Origin: Akkermansiaceae bacterium
GTDB lineage: Bacteria; Verrucomicrobiota; Verrucomicrobiia; Verrucomicrobiales; Akkermansiaceae
Length of the DNA stretch: 10,176 bases
Direction: 5' to 3'
NCBI GenBank assembly: GCA_029287105.1
Contig: JARFRT010000239.1
Span: 1-10,176 of the forward strand
The position numbers and the translations under genes were made by a program. The notes beneath the pieces were generated by a model. It saw only the letters and a list, made by a program, of their open reading frames with translations. It was not told the origin of the DNA and did no database searches. Positions 1 to 6,880 of the stretch are shown piece after piece; within the stretch, counting starts at the first letter, position 1, and each line of letters opens with the position of its first letter.

Positions 1-998
1 TGATACTTGGCGAAGTCCATGATGCCGAGGTTGCCGTTGCGGAATGCTTCGGCCATGGCCTTGGGGATCTCGGCCTCGGCTTCGACGACCTTGGCGCGCA
101 TCTCCTGGGTGCGGGCGGACATTTCCTGCTCGACGGCAACGGCGGCAGCGCGGCGCATCTCGGCCTTGGCCTGGGCAACTTGCTTGTCGGCCTCGGCCTG
201 CTCGGCCTGGAGACGGGCGCCGATGTTGTCGGCCACATCGACGTCGGCGATATCAATCGAGAGGATTTCAAAGGCGGTGGAGGCATCGACACCTTTTCCG
301 AGCACGAGTTTGGAAATGTTGTCAGGGTTTTCCAGGACATGTTTGTAGGAGAGGGCTGAGCCGACCGAGGTGACGATACCCTCGCCGACCCGTGCGATGA
401 TGGTTTCCTCGGTAGCACCGCCTACGAAGCGGTCGAGGTTGGTGCGCACGGTGACCCGGGCGCGGGCGTTGACGGCGATGCCGTCTTTGGCAACGGCGGT
501 GATCTTGGTGGTGCCGCTGGACGGGGCGGGGACGTCAATGACTTTCGGGTTGATCGAGGTGCGTACGGCTTCGAGCACGGTTTTGCCCGTGTCCTTGGTA
601 GCGAGGTCGATGGCGCAGGCGCGGTTGAAGGAGAGGCTGATACCGGCCTTGTCGGCGGCGATCATGGCGAGCACGACGTCTCGGACGTCACCGCCGGAGA
701 GGTAGTGGGCTTCGAGCATTTCCGTGGTGAACTCGAGGCCGGCCTTGACCGAGGTGATACGGCTATCGACGATCATCGAGAACGGGACCTTCCTGAGCCA
801 CATGCCGACCAGGCTACCCATCGAGACGGTGGCTTGGGAGAGTTTGGCGCGAAGCCAGGTTTTGAAGAACTTGAGAAGGACGAAAAAGAAAACGAGTCCG
901 AAGATGAGTGCGCCGAAGAGGAGGATCGGGCCGTAGGGGATAGTTTTTGCAAAAATGAGTGCGGGCATGGTCGTGGTGGTTGGTGGGTTGGTTGACAT
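1..998 (-). CDS. floA: FloA, flotillin-like SPFH membrane scaffold protein (3' end cut by window)
   Basis: This is a bacterial flotillin-like protein of the FloA (YqfA, UPF0365) family, a membrane-associated scaffold of functional lipid microdomains. The reverse strand is open for 332 codons from an ATG at 998 and runs off the window start without a stop. A short polar N-terminus with a TTTT run is followed by one hydrophobic segment at about residues 20-43. The SPFH region then carries typical FloA stretches such as AHYLSGGDVRDVV and FEILSIDIADVDVADNIGA. An Ala/Glu/Lys-rich helical or coiled-coil region spans about 263-312, and the last visible residues are MAEAFRNGNLGIMDFAKY, the FloA C-terminal signature. 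B. subtilis FloA has about 331 residues, so only a short tail should be missing. An in-frame ATG at 968 is an alternative start; neither has a clear Shine-Dalgarno. The family's usual upstream partner, an NfeD protein, is absent, since the 5' neighbour is a divergent lipoprotein. The family call is very secure. Confidence 0.96.
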   Translation of the reverse strand, partial: MSTNPPTTTTMPALIFAKTIPYGPILLFGALIFGLVFFFVLLKFFKTWLRAKLSQATVSMGSLVGMWLRKVPFSMIVDSRITSVKAGLEFTTEMLEAHYLSGGDVRDVVLAMIAADKAGISLSFNRACAIDLATKDTGKTVLEAVRTSINPKVIDVPAPSSGTTKITAVAKDGIAVNARARVTVRTNLDRFVGGATEETIIARVGEGIVTSVGSALSYKHVLENPDNISKLVLGKGVDASTAFEILSIDIADVDVADNIGARLQAEQAEADKQVAQAKAEMRRAAAVAVEQEMSARTQEMRAKVVEAEAEIPKAMAEAFRNGNLGIMDFAKY

Positions 999-1105
999 GG
1001 GCAATCTGTGGCAGGCATGGGTGTGATGCAAGACTGCATGCGAATAAAATTAGCTGGTAATGACGCCTTGCTTTCCCGTCGGAATGGGGTATGGAAACTC
1101 CTGAC

Positions 1106-1336
1106 ATGAAAAAGTTCATTTTTAGCTCACTTGCAGTTATCGGCGTATTTGCCTTTATTTCGTGTGAACGCCACGACTGGGAAGATAGCGCCGAGGGGAA
1201 GAAGGACGGAACCAAGAATCTCTTTCCTGCCAAGGTGGAGCCGAAGGATCACGGCAAAGAGGCTGCGGGTGCTGCGGGCGATGACGCACATGCTCAGCCC
1301 AAGGAGAGCACTGGTCACGAAGGCCATAATCACTAA
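1106..1336 (+). CDS. Small His-tailed lipoprotein of unknown function
   Basis: This is a predicted 76-residue lipoprotein precursor. A lysine-led signal peptide (MKKFIFSSLAVIGVFA) ends in a lipobox FISC with the lipidated cysteine at residue 20, leaving a mature chain of 57 residues. The mature part begins CERHDWEDS, is very hydrophilic with many Lys, Asp and Glu, has an Ala/Gly-rich middle, and ends in a His-rich tail (HEGHNH) that could bind a metal. I chose ATG 1106 because it gives a standard signal peptide; an in-frame ATG at 1091 would only add METPD in front of it. No strong Shine-Dalgarno is visible. I recall similar short CERHxWE lipoproteins in verrucomicrobial genomes, but I know of no assigned function. 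The gene is divergent from floA and lies 73 bp upstream of the UbiA-like gene on the same strand. The lipoprotein call is confident; metal binding is only inferred. Confidence 0.85.
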   Translation: MKKFIFSSLAVIGVFAFISCERHDWEDSAEGKKDGTKNLFPAKVEPKDHGKEAAGAAGDDAHAQPKESTGHEGHNH

Positions 1337-1409
1337 TCATCGTCATTTGTTTGAGTGCGGGAGGAATTTTTTTTCGGGGCAGGCTCCCAGGCAATAGCTG
1401 AAGGTGATC

Positions 1410-2351
1410 ATGGACCCTCTGAAAAAAACCCCCCGGCCGCCAATCTGGCTCCTGCCTAACTTGCTGAGCATTGATGCTCCGTTGGTGGCGCTTGCCTGGA
1501 TGTGGATGCTGGCCCGGGCACTGCGGGTCGAGTATATCCAGACGGCGGCATGGTGGGTGTTACCTGCGGCGATCTGGTGTATCTATGTGCTGGATCGCCT
1601 GCTTGATGGCTGGTTGCATCCTGAGGTGCGTGGCTCCTCGCCGCGTCATATTTTCCACTGGCGCTGGCGCTGGTTGTTGTTGGCCGGCGCCCTGATGGCG
1701 GGAGCTGTGAGTATTTACGAGGCGTTGTATGTCCTTTCCCGGTCGATGTTTTCGGCGGGGTTGGTGGCGTTGTTGCTGTGTGGCGTTTACTTCATCCTCG
1801 CCTATTTCCAAGGGCGTGAGGTGCCCTACGCCAAGAATTTTATGGCGGGGATGATTTTTGCCATGGGGATTGGAATTCCGGTGAATGCGGCGAGTGCCAC
1901 GTTGTTGGTGACGGACTTGAATGACGTGATCTACGCCTTCAATCACACCGGCCTGCGCGATGCGATTTGGAATTTCGGCAGGATGGTGGTGAGCACCCTG
2001 ATTGTGATTTTTTACCAGTGCACAACGGTCTGGGTTTTGGGTTTGCTCTACATGATGAACATCACGGCGATCGATCTGTGGGAAAAGGCGGATGGGGCCG
2101 ACGATGAGGAGGATGGTTATGGTCACGAGGCGGCGCTGTCACTGGGGCTCATTATTTTGGCGGGTGGGTCGCTTGTCTTTGCCGCGATGGAGGCCGACGA
2201 ATATTCCAAGCCGTTTTATTACGCGGTGATGGTGGCTGCGGCCTCGTTGCAGGTGATCAATCATTACCGGGATCGCTTATCGATGAATGCCCTCCGTGTG
2301 CTGGCGGATGTGGCGCTGCTGGTGCCGTTGCCGATTTTTCTGGTCGCCTGA
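1410..2351 (+). CDS. UbiA-like multi-pass integral membrane protein
   Basis: This is a 313-residue protein with about eight hydrophobic segments. The layout resembles the UbiA prenyltransferase superfamily, whose members join a prenyl or other hydrophobic chain to an aromatic or other acceptor in the membrane. The first cytoplasmic-loop motif is YVLDRLLDGW at about residues 59-68, a shortened form of the Asp-rich motif, followed by SPRHIFHW. A second acidic stretch, AIDLWEKADGADDEED (about 220-235), sits after a hydrophobic segment where the second Asp-rich motif would be. Near the C-terminus is NALRVLADVALLVPL. The classic NDxxDxxxD motif is not present, so catalysis is uncertain; 'UbiA-like' is a superfamily-level inference. 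ATG 1410 is chosen over the in-frame GTG at 1404 because AAGG at 1401-1404 lies 5 bases upstream of it. The gene follows the lipoprotein and precedes the SprT-like gene by 50 bp, so the three may be co-transcribed. Confidence 0.85.
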   Translation: MDPLKKTPRPPIWLLPNLLSIDAPLVALAWMWMLARALRVEYIQTAAWWVLPAAIWCIYVLDRLLDGWLHPEVRGSSPRHIFHWRWRWLLLAGALMAGAVSIYEALYVLSRSMFSAGLVALLLCGVYFILAYFQGREVPYAKNFMAGMIFAMGIGIPVNAASATLLVTDLNDVIYAFNHTGLRDAIWNFGRMVVSTLIVIFYQCTTVWVLGLLYMMNITAIDLWEKADGADDEEDGYGHEAALSLGLIILAGGSLVFAAMEADEYSKPFYYAVMVAAASLQVINHYRDRLSMNALRVLADVALLVPLPIFLVA

Positions 2352-2401
2352 TTGATCACGGCTTGTGATGGCGATAGTTGTCGGGTAAAACCGCCCTTGT
2401 G

Positions 2402-2974
2402 ATGCAACTGGAGTTTCTTTTTCGCCGGAACAAGGAGCCGGTCGGTGCGGTTGGTGCCGTGCGGGGTCGGGATGACGTCCGCACCGAGGAATGTGTGCAT
2501 GCTTTAAGGGGTCTTGGTCTGGATGCGCTGGCGCACAAGGTGGTGGTTGTTTGGAATACCAGGATGCGTACGACTGCAGGGCGGGCATTTTGGCCCGAGG
2601 GGCGCATTGAGCTGAACCCGAAGTTGAAGGACGTTGCCCCCGGGGAGGTGAGCGGGACGATGCTGCACGAGTTGGCGCATTTGGTGGCGTATGCGCGGGC
2701 CGGGCGCAGGCGAATTGCGGCCCACGGCGCGGAGTGGCGGCAGGCGTGCGCCGACCTGGGTATTCCGGGCGAGCGGGCGACCCATTCCTTGCCGCTGCCC
2801 GGGAGGACGATGCGCAAGAAGTGGCGCTATGCCTGCCCTGCCTGTGGGCAGGGCTTTGACCGTGCCCGCAAGATGAAGCGACCCGCCGGTTGTTACACCT
2901 GTTGCAAAGCGCATAACGGCGGCTATTACCACCGGCAGTTTCGCTTGGTCGAGACGCCGCTTGCCGGGGATTAG
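2402..2974 (+). CDS. SprT-like zinc metalloprotease domain protein
   Basis: This is a 190-residue protein of the SprT-like family, zinc metalloproteases related to the DNA-protein-crosslink protease SPRTN; the bacterial members' substrates are mostly unknown. The catalytic helix is MLHELAHLVAY with the HExxH core HELAH at residues 89-93. A third zinc ligand is supplied by H108 in AAHGAEWR, the usual downstream position. A C-terminal zinc ribbon follows, with CPAC at 145-148 and CYTCC at 164-168, as in SprT proteins. No signal peptide or membrane segment is seen, so it is cytoplasmic. The frame is open from a TTG at 2378, but I prefer ATG 2402 because the extra residues (MSGKTALV) look non-native; neither start has a clear ribosome binding site. 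Its stop overlaps the stop of the convergent DUF3817 gene by 4 bp. The family call is secure and the physiological role is unknown. Confidence 0.9.
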   Translation: MQLEFLFRRNKEPVGAVGAVRGRDDVRTEECVHALRGLGLDALAHKVVVVWNTRMRTTAGRAFWPEGRIELNPKLKDVAPGEVSGTMLHELAHLVAYARAGRRRIAAHGAEWRQACADLGIPGERATHSLPLPGRTMRKKWRYACPACGQGFDRARKMKRPAGCYTCCKAHNGGYYHRQFRLVETPLAGD

Positions 2975-3294
2975 GCTGCGGGTCGGCGGGTGATTTCTTG
3001 CGGATCGGGTTGTTGCTTCAGCCACATCTCCACCCAGAGGGGAGCGAAGGGGAAGAGGGATGCCATAAAGATCCAGAACGGAGGTTTCAGGCTCCATTTT
3101 TGCACGAGCATGGCATTGAGCAGGGCGCCGCAGAACAGGCAGAACAGGACACCGTGGGCCATGCCGACGACCCGGACAGCCTGCGGTTCGCCCCAGATGT
3201 ATTTCAGCGGCATCGCGATGCCGAGAAGGACAAGGTAGGAAAGGGCCTCGATGAGGCTGATGATGCGGAGTCGGTTGATGGCGTTGCTAAGCAT
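2971..3294 (-). CDS. DUF3817 family small integral membrane protein
   Basis: This is a 107-residue membrane protein of the DUF3817 family, function unknown. The family pattern is clear: a short N-terminal amphipathic stretch (NRLRIISLIEALSYLVLL), then AMPLKYIWGEPQAVRVVGMAHGVLF at about residues 27-51 with the conserved PLKY and G..HG elements, and a last segment ending in FPFAPLW. Three hydrophobic segments are visible at about 11-30, 43-64 and 71-91, with a polar C-terminal tail. The frame stays open upstream to an ATG at 3380 and beyond, but those residues are unlike the family, so I start at ATG 3294. It converges on the SprT-like gene, sharing the bases of the two stop codons, and diverges from the chromate transporter gene across a 72 bp spacer. 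Confidence 0.88.
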   Translation of the reverse strand: MLSNAINRLRIISLIEALSYLVLLGIAMPLKYIWGEPQAVRVVGMAHGVLFCLFCGALLNAMLVQKWSLKPPFWIFMASLFPFAPLWVEMWLKQQPDPQEITRRPAA

Positions 3295-3366
3295 GCGCAG
3301 GTGGTAGGCCGGGATGACGTAGATGGCAAGAATTTGGTATTTGGAATTGAGCACTTCAAACGTAGA

Positions 3367-4545
3367 ATGACGTTTATGCATCGCGGATTGATGGAATGTT
3401 TCTGGGTTTCGTTGAAGCTCGGGTTGACCTCGTTTGGGGGGCCGGTGGCGCATCTCGGGTATTTTCGGGAAGCCTATGTCACCCGTGACCAATGGCTGAG
3501 TGAAGAGCGCTATGCCGAGCTGGTCGCCCTGACCCAGTTTCTGCCGGGCCCGGGCAGTAGCCAGCTGGGAGCGGCGATCGGTTATGAGCGCGCAGGCTGG
3601 CTGGGTGCTCTGGGTGCGTGGCTCGGGTTCACCCTGCCTTCGGCGCTGCTGATGATTGGTTTTGCCGTGGGAATGGGCAGTGTGCAAGAGTGGCTCGGGA
3701 CCGGCTGGTTGCACGGGTTGAAGCTGGCCGCCGTGGCGGTCGTGGCGGTTGCTTTGCTAGGGATGCGGAAAAGCTTGTGCCCACGCTGGCCGGAGATGCT
3801 GCTCGCTGTGGCCGCATTGCTTGTTTTATCAATGGTGCCGCAGGCGTGGGTGCAGCCTGTGATCATCCTGTTGGGAGGATTGGCGGGGATGGTGATCTTC
3901 CGGGAGAGCTCGGAGCCGGCGGTCGCATCAAGGCGTGGGGCGATGCCCTTGCGGGGGGTGCTCACCGCTGTCGTGATCATGGTGGCGCTCCTGTCGGTGC
4001 CCTTGATGTTTCATGGCAACAGGGACGCACAGGCAACGGGTGGCCTGCTCCGGGCGGGGGCACTTGTGTTCGGCGGCGGTCACGTGGTTCTGCCCCTGCT
4101 GGAAACCAGCACGGTGGACACGGGAATGGTCGACAAAGGGACGTTCCTTGCCGGCTATGGCGCGGCACAGGCGGTGCCGGGGCCCTTGTTTACCTTTGGT
4201 GGTTTTCTGGGCGCCTCGATGCGTCTTTTTGGTAATGCCTGGGTGGGCGGCGCTGTCGGGCTCACGGCGGTCTTTCTGCCCGGTATGGTGCTGCTGGCGG
4301 GTGGCTTGCCGGTGTGGAACCGGCTCAAGCATTTCGGCTGGGCCCGCGCCGGGGTGCGGGGGGCGAATGCGACCGTGGTCGGCGTGCTGGCTGCCGCCTT
4401 GTTAGGAATGGTGACCAACGGAAGCGCCCACGGGCTGGCCGATGGAGCGGGGATTGTGCTGTTGGCACTGGCGATCCATTTGAAGTGGCTTCCGGTCTGG
4501 GCCATCGTGGCGCTCGCGGCTGGGGTGGCTGGGGTGCTGGCGTGA
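3367..4545 (+). CDS. chrA: Chromate transporter family (CHR/ChrA) protein, two-domain form
   Basis: This is a 392-residue transporter of the CHR superfamily, whose characterised members export chromate across the inner membrane. It is the long form, with two homologous halves. The N-terminal half carries FGGPVAHLGYF (23-33) and QFLPGPGSSQLG (57-68). The C-terminal half repeats the pattern with FGGGHVVLPLLE (235-246) and AVPGPLFTFGGFLG (269-282). About ten to twelve hydrophobic segments are seen. The frame is open from 2998, but that upstream part is antisense to the DUF3817 gene and not membrane-like. The start is therefore one of the ATGs at 3367, 3376 or 3391; all leave the conserved domain intact and none has a strong Shine-Dalgarno. 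No chrB, chrF or other chromate or sulfate genes are nearby, so the actual substrate is open. The stop lies 8 bp from that of the convergent Hyi-like gene. Confidence 0.94.
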   Translation: MTFMHRGLMECFWVSLKLGLTSFGGPVAHLGYFREAYVTRDQWLSEERYAELVALTQFLPGPGSSQLGAAIGYERAGWLGALGAWLGFTLPSALLMIGFAVGMGSVQEWLGTGWLHGLKLAAVAVVAVALLGMRKSLCPRWPEMLLAVAALLVLSMVPQAWVQPVIILLGGLAGMVIFRESSEPAVASRRGAMPLRGVLTAVVIMVALLSVPLMFHGNRDAQATGGLLRAGALVFGGGHVVLPLLETSTVDTGMVDKGTFLAGYGAAQAVPGPLFTFGGFLGASMRLFGNAWVGGAVGLTAVFLPGMVLLAGGLPVWNRLKHFGWARAGVRGANATVVGVLAAALLGMVTNGSAHGLADGAGIVLLALAIHLKWLPVWAIVALAAGVAGVLA

Positions 4546-4553
4546 CGGACAGG

Positions 4554-5327
4554 TTAGGACGGGCTGCACAAGGTGACGGCACGGGGCAGGAACTCGAAGG
4601 GGTCATCGGTGCTGGGCACGTATTCCTGGCCGATATAGCCATCGAATCCTGTGTTTTCAATGGCGCGCGCGATGGCGGGGTAGTTGAGTTCCTGGCGGTC
4701 ATCAAACTCATGTCTGCCCGGGACGCCTGCGGTGTGGTAGTGGCAGATGTGTTGATGGTAATCCCGGATGGTGCGGATGACATCACCCTCCATGATCTGC
4801 ATGTGATAGATGTCGTAGAGCAGCTGGAAATGGGATGAACCGATACGCTCGCAGAGTGCGGCACCCCACGCGGTGTGGTCGCACTGGTAATCGGGGTGGT
4901 CGATTTTTGAGTTGAGCAATTCCATCACCAGGGTGACGCCGTGTTTTTCCGCCAGCGGGATCAGGGGTGCCAGCCCGATGGCGCAGTTTTCCAGCCCTTG
5001 TGGGTCGGAAAGACCCGAACGGTTGCCGGAGAAGCAGATGACCTGTTTGACGCCCAATCCGGCGGCCGACGGGATGAGGTTTCTGTAGATCTGATGCAGT
5101 GCCGGATGGTAGTCGGGGTTGTTGAAGCCTTTTTCGATTTCGCCGATGCCATCGGCGTCGGGGTGGGCGGCGGTGATGGTGCATACGATCCCGTGTTGTT
5201 GGACCACGGGGATTTCATCGAGCAGCAGGAGGTCGATACCTGAGACACCCATGCGGGGAAGTATTTCGCAAAGGGCATCAAGGGGGGTTGAGCCGAAGCA
5301 CCAGCGGGAGACAGAATGTTTGATCAT
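4554..5327 (-). CDS. hyi: Hydroxypyruvate isomerase-like TIM-barrel protein
   Basis: This is a 257-residue protein of the xylose-isomerase-like TIM-barrel superfamily, closest to hydroxypyruvate isomerase (Hyi), which interconverts hydroxypyruvate and tartronate semialdehyde in glyoxylate metabolism. Length matches the family (about 258). Two glutamates sit in the expected strand-end contexts: E136 in LVMELLNSKIDHPDY and E235 in GYIGQEYVPS. Between them are LLYDIYHMQIMEGD (about 169-182) and YHTAGVPGRHEF (about 197-208), both typical of Hyi. ATG 5327 is chosen; the frame extends only to a TTG at 5348. No signal peptide is seen, so it is cytoplasmic. Usual glyoxylate partners (carboligase, tartronate semialdehyde reductase, glycerate kinase) are not adjacent. 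A related sugar isomerase or epimerase of the same fold remains possible, so the gene symbol is tentative. Confidence 0.85.
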   Translation of the reverse strand: MIKHSVSRWCFGSTPLDALCEILPRMGVSGIDLLLLDEIPVVQQHGIVCTITAAHPDADGIGEIEKGFNNPDYHPALHQIYRNLIPSAAGLGVKQVICFSGNRSGLSDPQGLENCAIGLAPLIPLAEKHGVTLVMELLNSKIDHPDYQCDHTAWGAALCERIGSSHFQLLYDIYHMQIMEGDVIRTIRDYHQHICHYHTAGVPGRHEFDDRQELNYPAIARAIENTGFDGYIGQEYVPSTDDPFEFLPRAVTLCSPS

Positions 5328-5475
5328 CGCGACCGATGGATAATGCAAGCCGCGGCAAATAGAAAGGGGGAAACCCGGATATGAACTGCTGTTAAAAAAT
5401 CAACAATCTTGCAACTTTGCGTCGTTTGCGCTGTTGTATGACTGCGTCTTTACGAAACAAAACCATATTGATATC
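5328..5475. promoter_or_regulatory. Divergent intergenic spacer between hyi-like and repeat-protein genes
   Basis: This 148 bp non-coding spacer separates two outward-facing genes and should contain both promoters. It is more AT-rich than the flanking coding sequence, especially around 5388-5410 and 5450-5475. A direct repeat of TTTGCG occurs at 5416-5421 and 5425-5430, a 9-base step. I could not pick -35/-10 boxes with confidence on either strand. The promoter role is inferred from gene orientation. Confidence 0.35.
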
Positions 5476-6858
5476 ATGAACGCTACTATTCTCGGGCCCA
5501 TCGCGGCCCTCGTCATCGGAGGTGCCGCTGGATTTATGGCCGGGAAAATGGCGGCTCCGGAACCTGAATCCGACAACTCGGCCGCCACGGATGCGCGCCC
5601 GGCCACCCGTGCCAGCGCGTCCTCGTCCTCATCCGTGCCCAATGGACCGGCAAGTCGGGGAACCCGGGTGAAAAGTTCGGCTGAAGCGATGGCGCTCCCC
5701 GGGCAAAACAACCGGCTTCAGGCGTTGATGGACTTCTACGCCGGGCTCGATCCGTCGCAGTTCGAGGAGGAGGCGAAAAAACTTGAAGACCTCCCGTGGA
5801 GCGAGCGGATCATGGTCGGTTATCTCCTTTTTGCCCGCTGGGGCGAGGAGGATCCCACGGCGGCCATGGCTTACACCAAGACCATGGGAATGGCGGGCAT
5901 GTTCGTCAAAGGCACAGTGATGCAGAGCTGGGCGGCAAAGTACCCCCAGGACGCGGCCAAATACTTCACCGACAACCCGAATGAATTCCGTATGGGGGGA
6001 ATGATGGGCGGCCGCGGCGGCCGCGGTGCTTCCACGGCAGGCGTTATCGCCACCGAATGGGCGCGCGAGGATTCAGCCGGTGCGATGGTCTGGGCGCAGA
6101 CCCTTGAAGGGCGCGACCAGCGTGATGCGGTGCGAGGGATTTTTGAACAGGCGGCCAAAGAGGATCCGGGCAAGGCCGCGGGAATGCTGTCGTCCATCAC
6201 CGACGATGAAGCGCGCAAGGATGCGCAGAACACGATTGCCCGTGAGTGGGGGAACAAGGACTGGGATGCTGCCAGGGCATGGATTGCGGGCCTTCCTGCT
6301 GACGAACAAGCCGATGCCACCGCCCGCGCCCTGCGTGGTCTGGCCGATCAGGACCCCAAGGCTGCCGCGGCCCAGATCTCCGTGGTTCCCGAGGGGGAGG
6401 AACGCACCGAAGCCATGGAAAGCATCGCCCGCCAGTGGGGCCGTGAAGACCCCTCGGCCGCCGCCGCGTGGGTGATGTCAAATGGGACTGAAGAGGCGCA
6501 AAAGGAAAGTATCGGACGTGTCGTTTCCTCATGGGTGGGACAGGATGCCGGGGCCGCATTGAAGTTTGTGAATGAGCAGCCCGAGGGTGATGTGCGTGAC
6601 CGTGCGGCATCGTCCTACGTCATATCCAACCAGGGTGGCGACATCCAGGCCAACCTGAAGCTCGCCGAGACCATTGGCGACGAACGGTCCCGCAGTCGGG
6701 CGATCGGTATGACCGCCGTCGGCTGGATGCGTCAGGACAAGGAGGCGGCCACCCAGTATCTGGAAACCACCGAGTCACTCAGCCAGGAATCCAAGGAACG
6801 TATCCAGCGCTGGGCGAGTGGTGGTGGCCATGGCCGGGGCGGACGTCGTGGTCGATAA
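5476..6858 (+). CDS. Membrane-anchored protein with about ten 31-32-residue helical repeats
   Basis: I do not recognise a named family for this 460-residue protein. The N-terminus (MNATILGPIAALVIGGAAGFMAGKM) is a single hydrophobic anchor or uncleaved signal, followed by a Ser/Ala/Pro-rich low-complexity linker to about residue 80. From about 115 to 447 it consists of helical repeats of roughly 31-32 residues with the pattern W-(A/G)-x-x-D-P-x-A-A-x-x-(W/Y). Clear units begin near residues 122, 152, 195, 227, 258, 289, 321, 353, 386 and 417; examples are RWGEEDPTAAMAY, QWGREDPSAAAAWV and GWMRQDKEAATQYL. A Gly/Met/Arg-rich insert (GGMMGGRGGRG, about 174-184) splits units two and three, and the chain ends in a Gly/Arg/His tail (GGGHGRGGRRGR). 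The architecture suggests a TPR-like interaction scaffold facing the periplasm; that is inference. ATG 5476 is chosen over an in-frame TTG at 5434, which would put polar residues before the anchor. Confidence 0.88.
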   Translation: MNATILGPIAALVIGGAAGFMAGKMAAPEPESDNSAATDARPATRASASSSSSVPNGPASRGTRVKSSAEAMALPGQNNRLQALMDFYAGLDPSQFEEEAKKLEDLPWSERIMVGYLLFARWGEEDPTAAMAYTKTMGMAGMFVKGTVMQSWAAKYPQDAAKYFTDNPNEFRMGGMMGGRGGRGASTAGVIATEWAREDSAGAMVWAQTLEGRDQRDAVRGIFEQAAKEDPGKAAGMLSSITDDEARKDAQNTIAREWGNKDWDAARAWIAGLPADEQADATARALRGLADQDPKAAAAQISVVPEGEERTEAMESIARQWGREDPSAAAAWVMSNGTEEAQKESIGRVVSSWVGQDAGAALKFVNEQPEGDVRDRAASSYVISNQGGDIQANLKLAETIGDERSRSRAIGMTAVGWMRQDKEAATQYLETTESLSQESKERIQRWASGGGHGRGGRRGR

Positions 6859-6861
6859 GAC

Positions 6862-6880
6862 AGGGGAGCCAACGTCCCCT
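6862..6880. terminator. Short inverted repeat between convergent genes, possible weak terminator
   Basis: AGGGGA at 6862-6867 pairs with TCCCCT at 6875-6880 around a 7-base loop. It sits in the 21 bp gap between the repeat-protein stop and the lipA stop, touching the latter. There is no T-run on either side, so an intrinsic terminator is only a weak possibility based on position. Confidence 0.25.

Noticed and set aside
7..995. Several plus-strand open frames opposite floA
   Set aside because: They are low-complexity shadows (Arg/Ala/Ser-rich) of the clear FloA coding frame on the minus strand.
992..997. Perfect TTGACA hexamer considered as a -35 box for the lipoprotein gene
   Set aside because: No -10-like hexamer occurs 16-18 bases downstream, and the hexamer overlaps the floA start codon region.
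1355..1395. GGGAG and CTCCC around a T8 run, considered as a terminator after the lipoprotein gene
   Set aside because: The T-run lies inside the loop rather than after the stem and the loop is too long, so it does not fit an intrinsic terminator.
2998..3366. In-frame upstream extension of the chromate transporter reading frame
   Set aside because: It is antisense to the DUF3817 gene, hydrophilic and unlike the CHR family; long open frames opposite genes are expected in GC-rich DNA.
3295..3714. Upstream extension of the DUF3817 reading frame, to an ATG at 3380 and beyond
   Set aside because: The added residues match no family feature and overlap the start of the chromate transporter gene on the other strand.
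5409..5439. TTGCAA and TTGTAT as promoter boxes for the repeat-protein gene
   Set aside because: The 19-base spacing and weak matches make this no better than chance.
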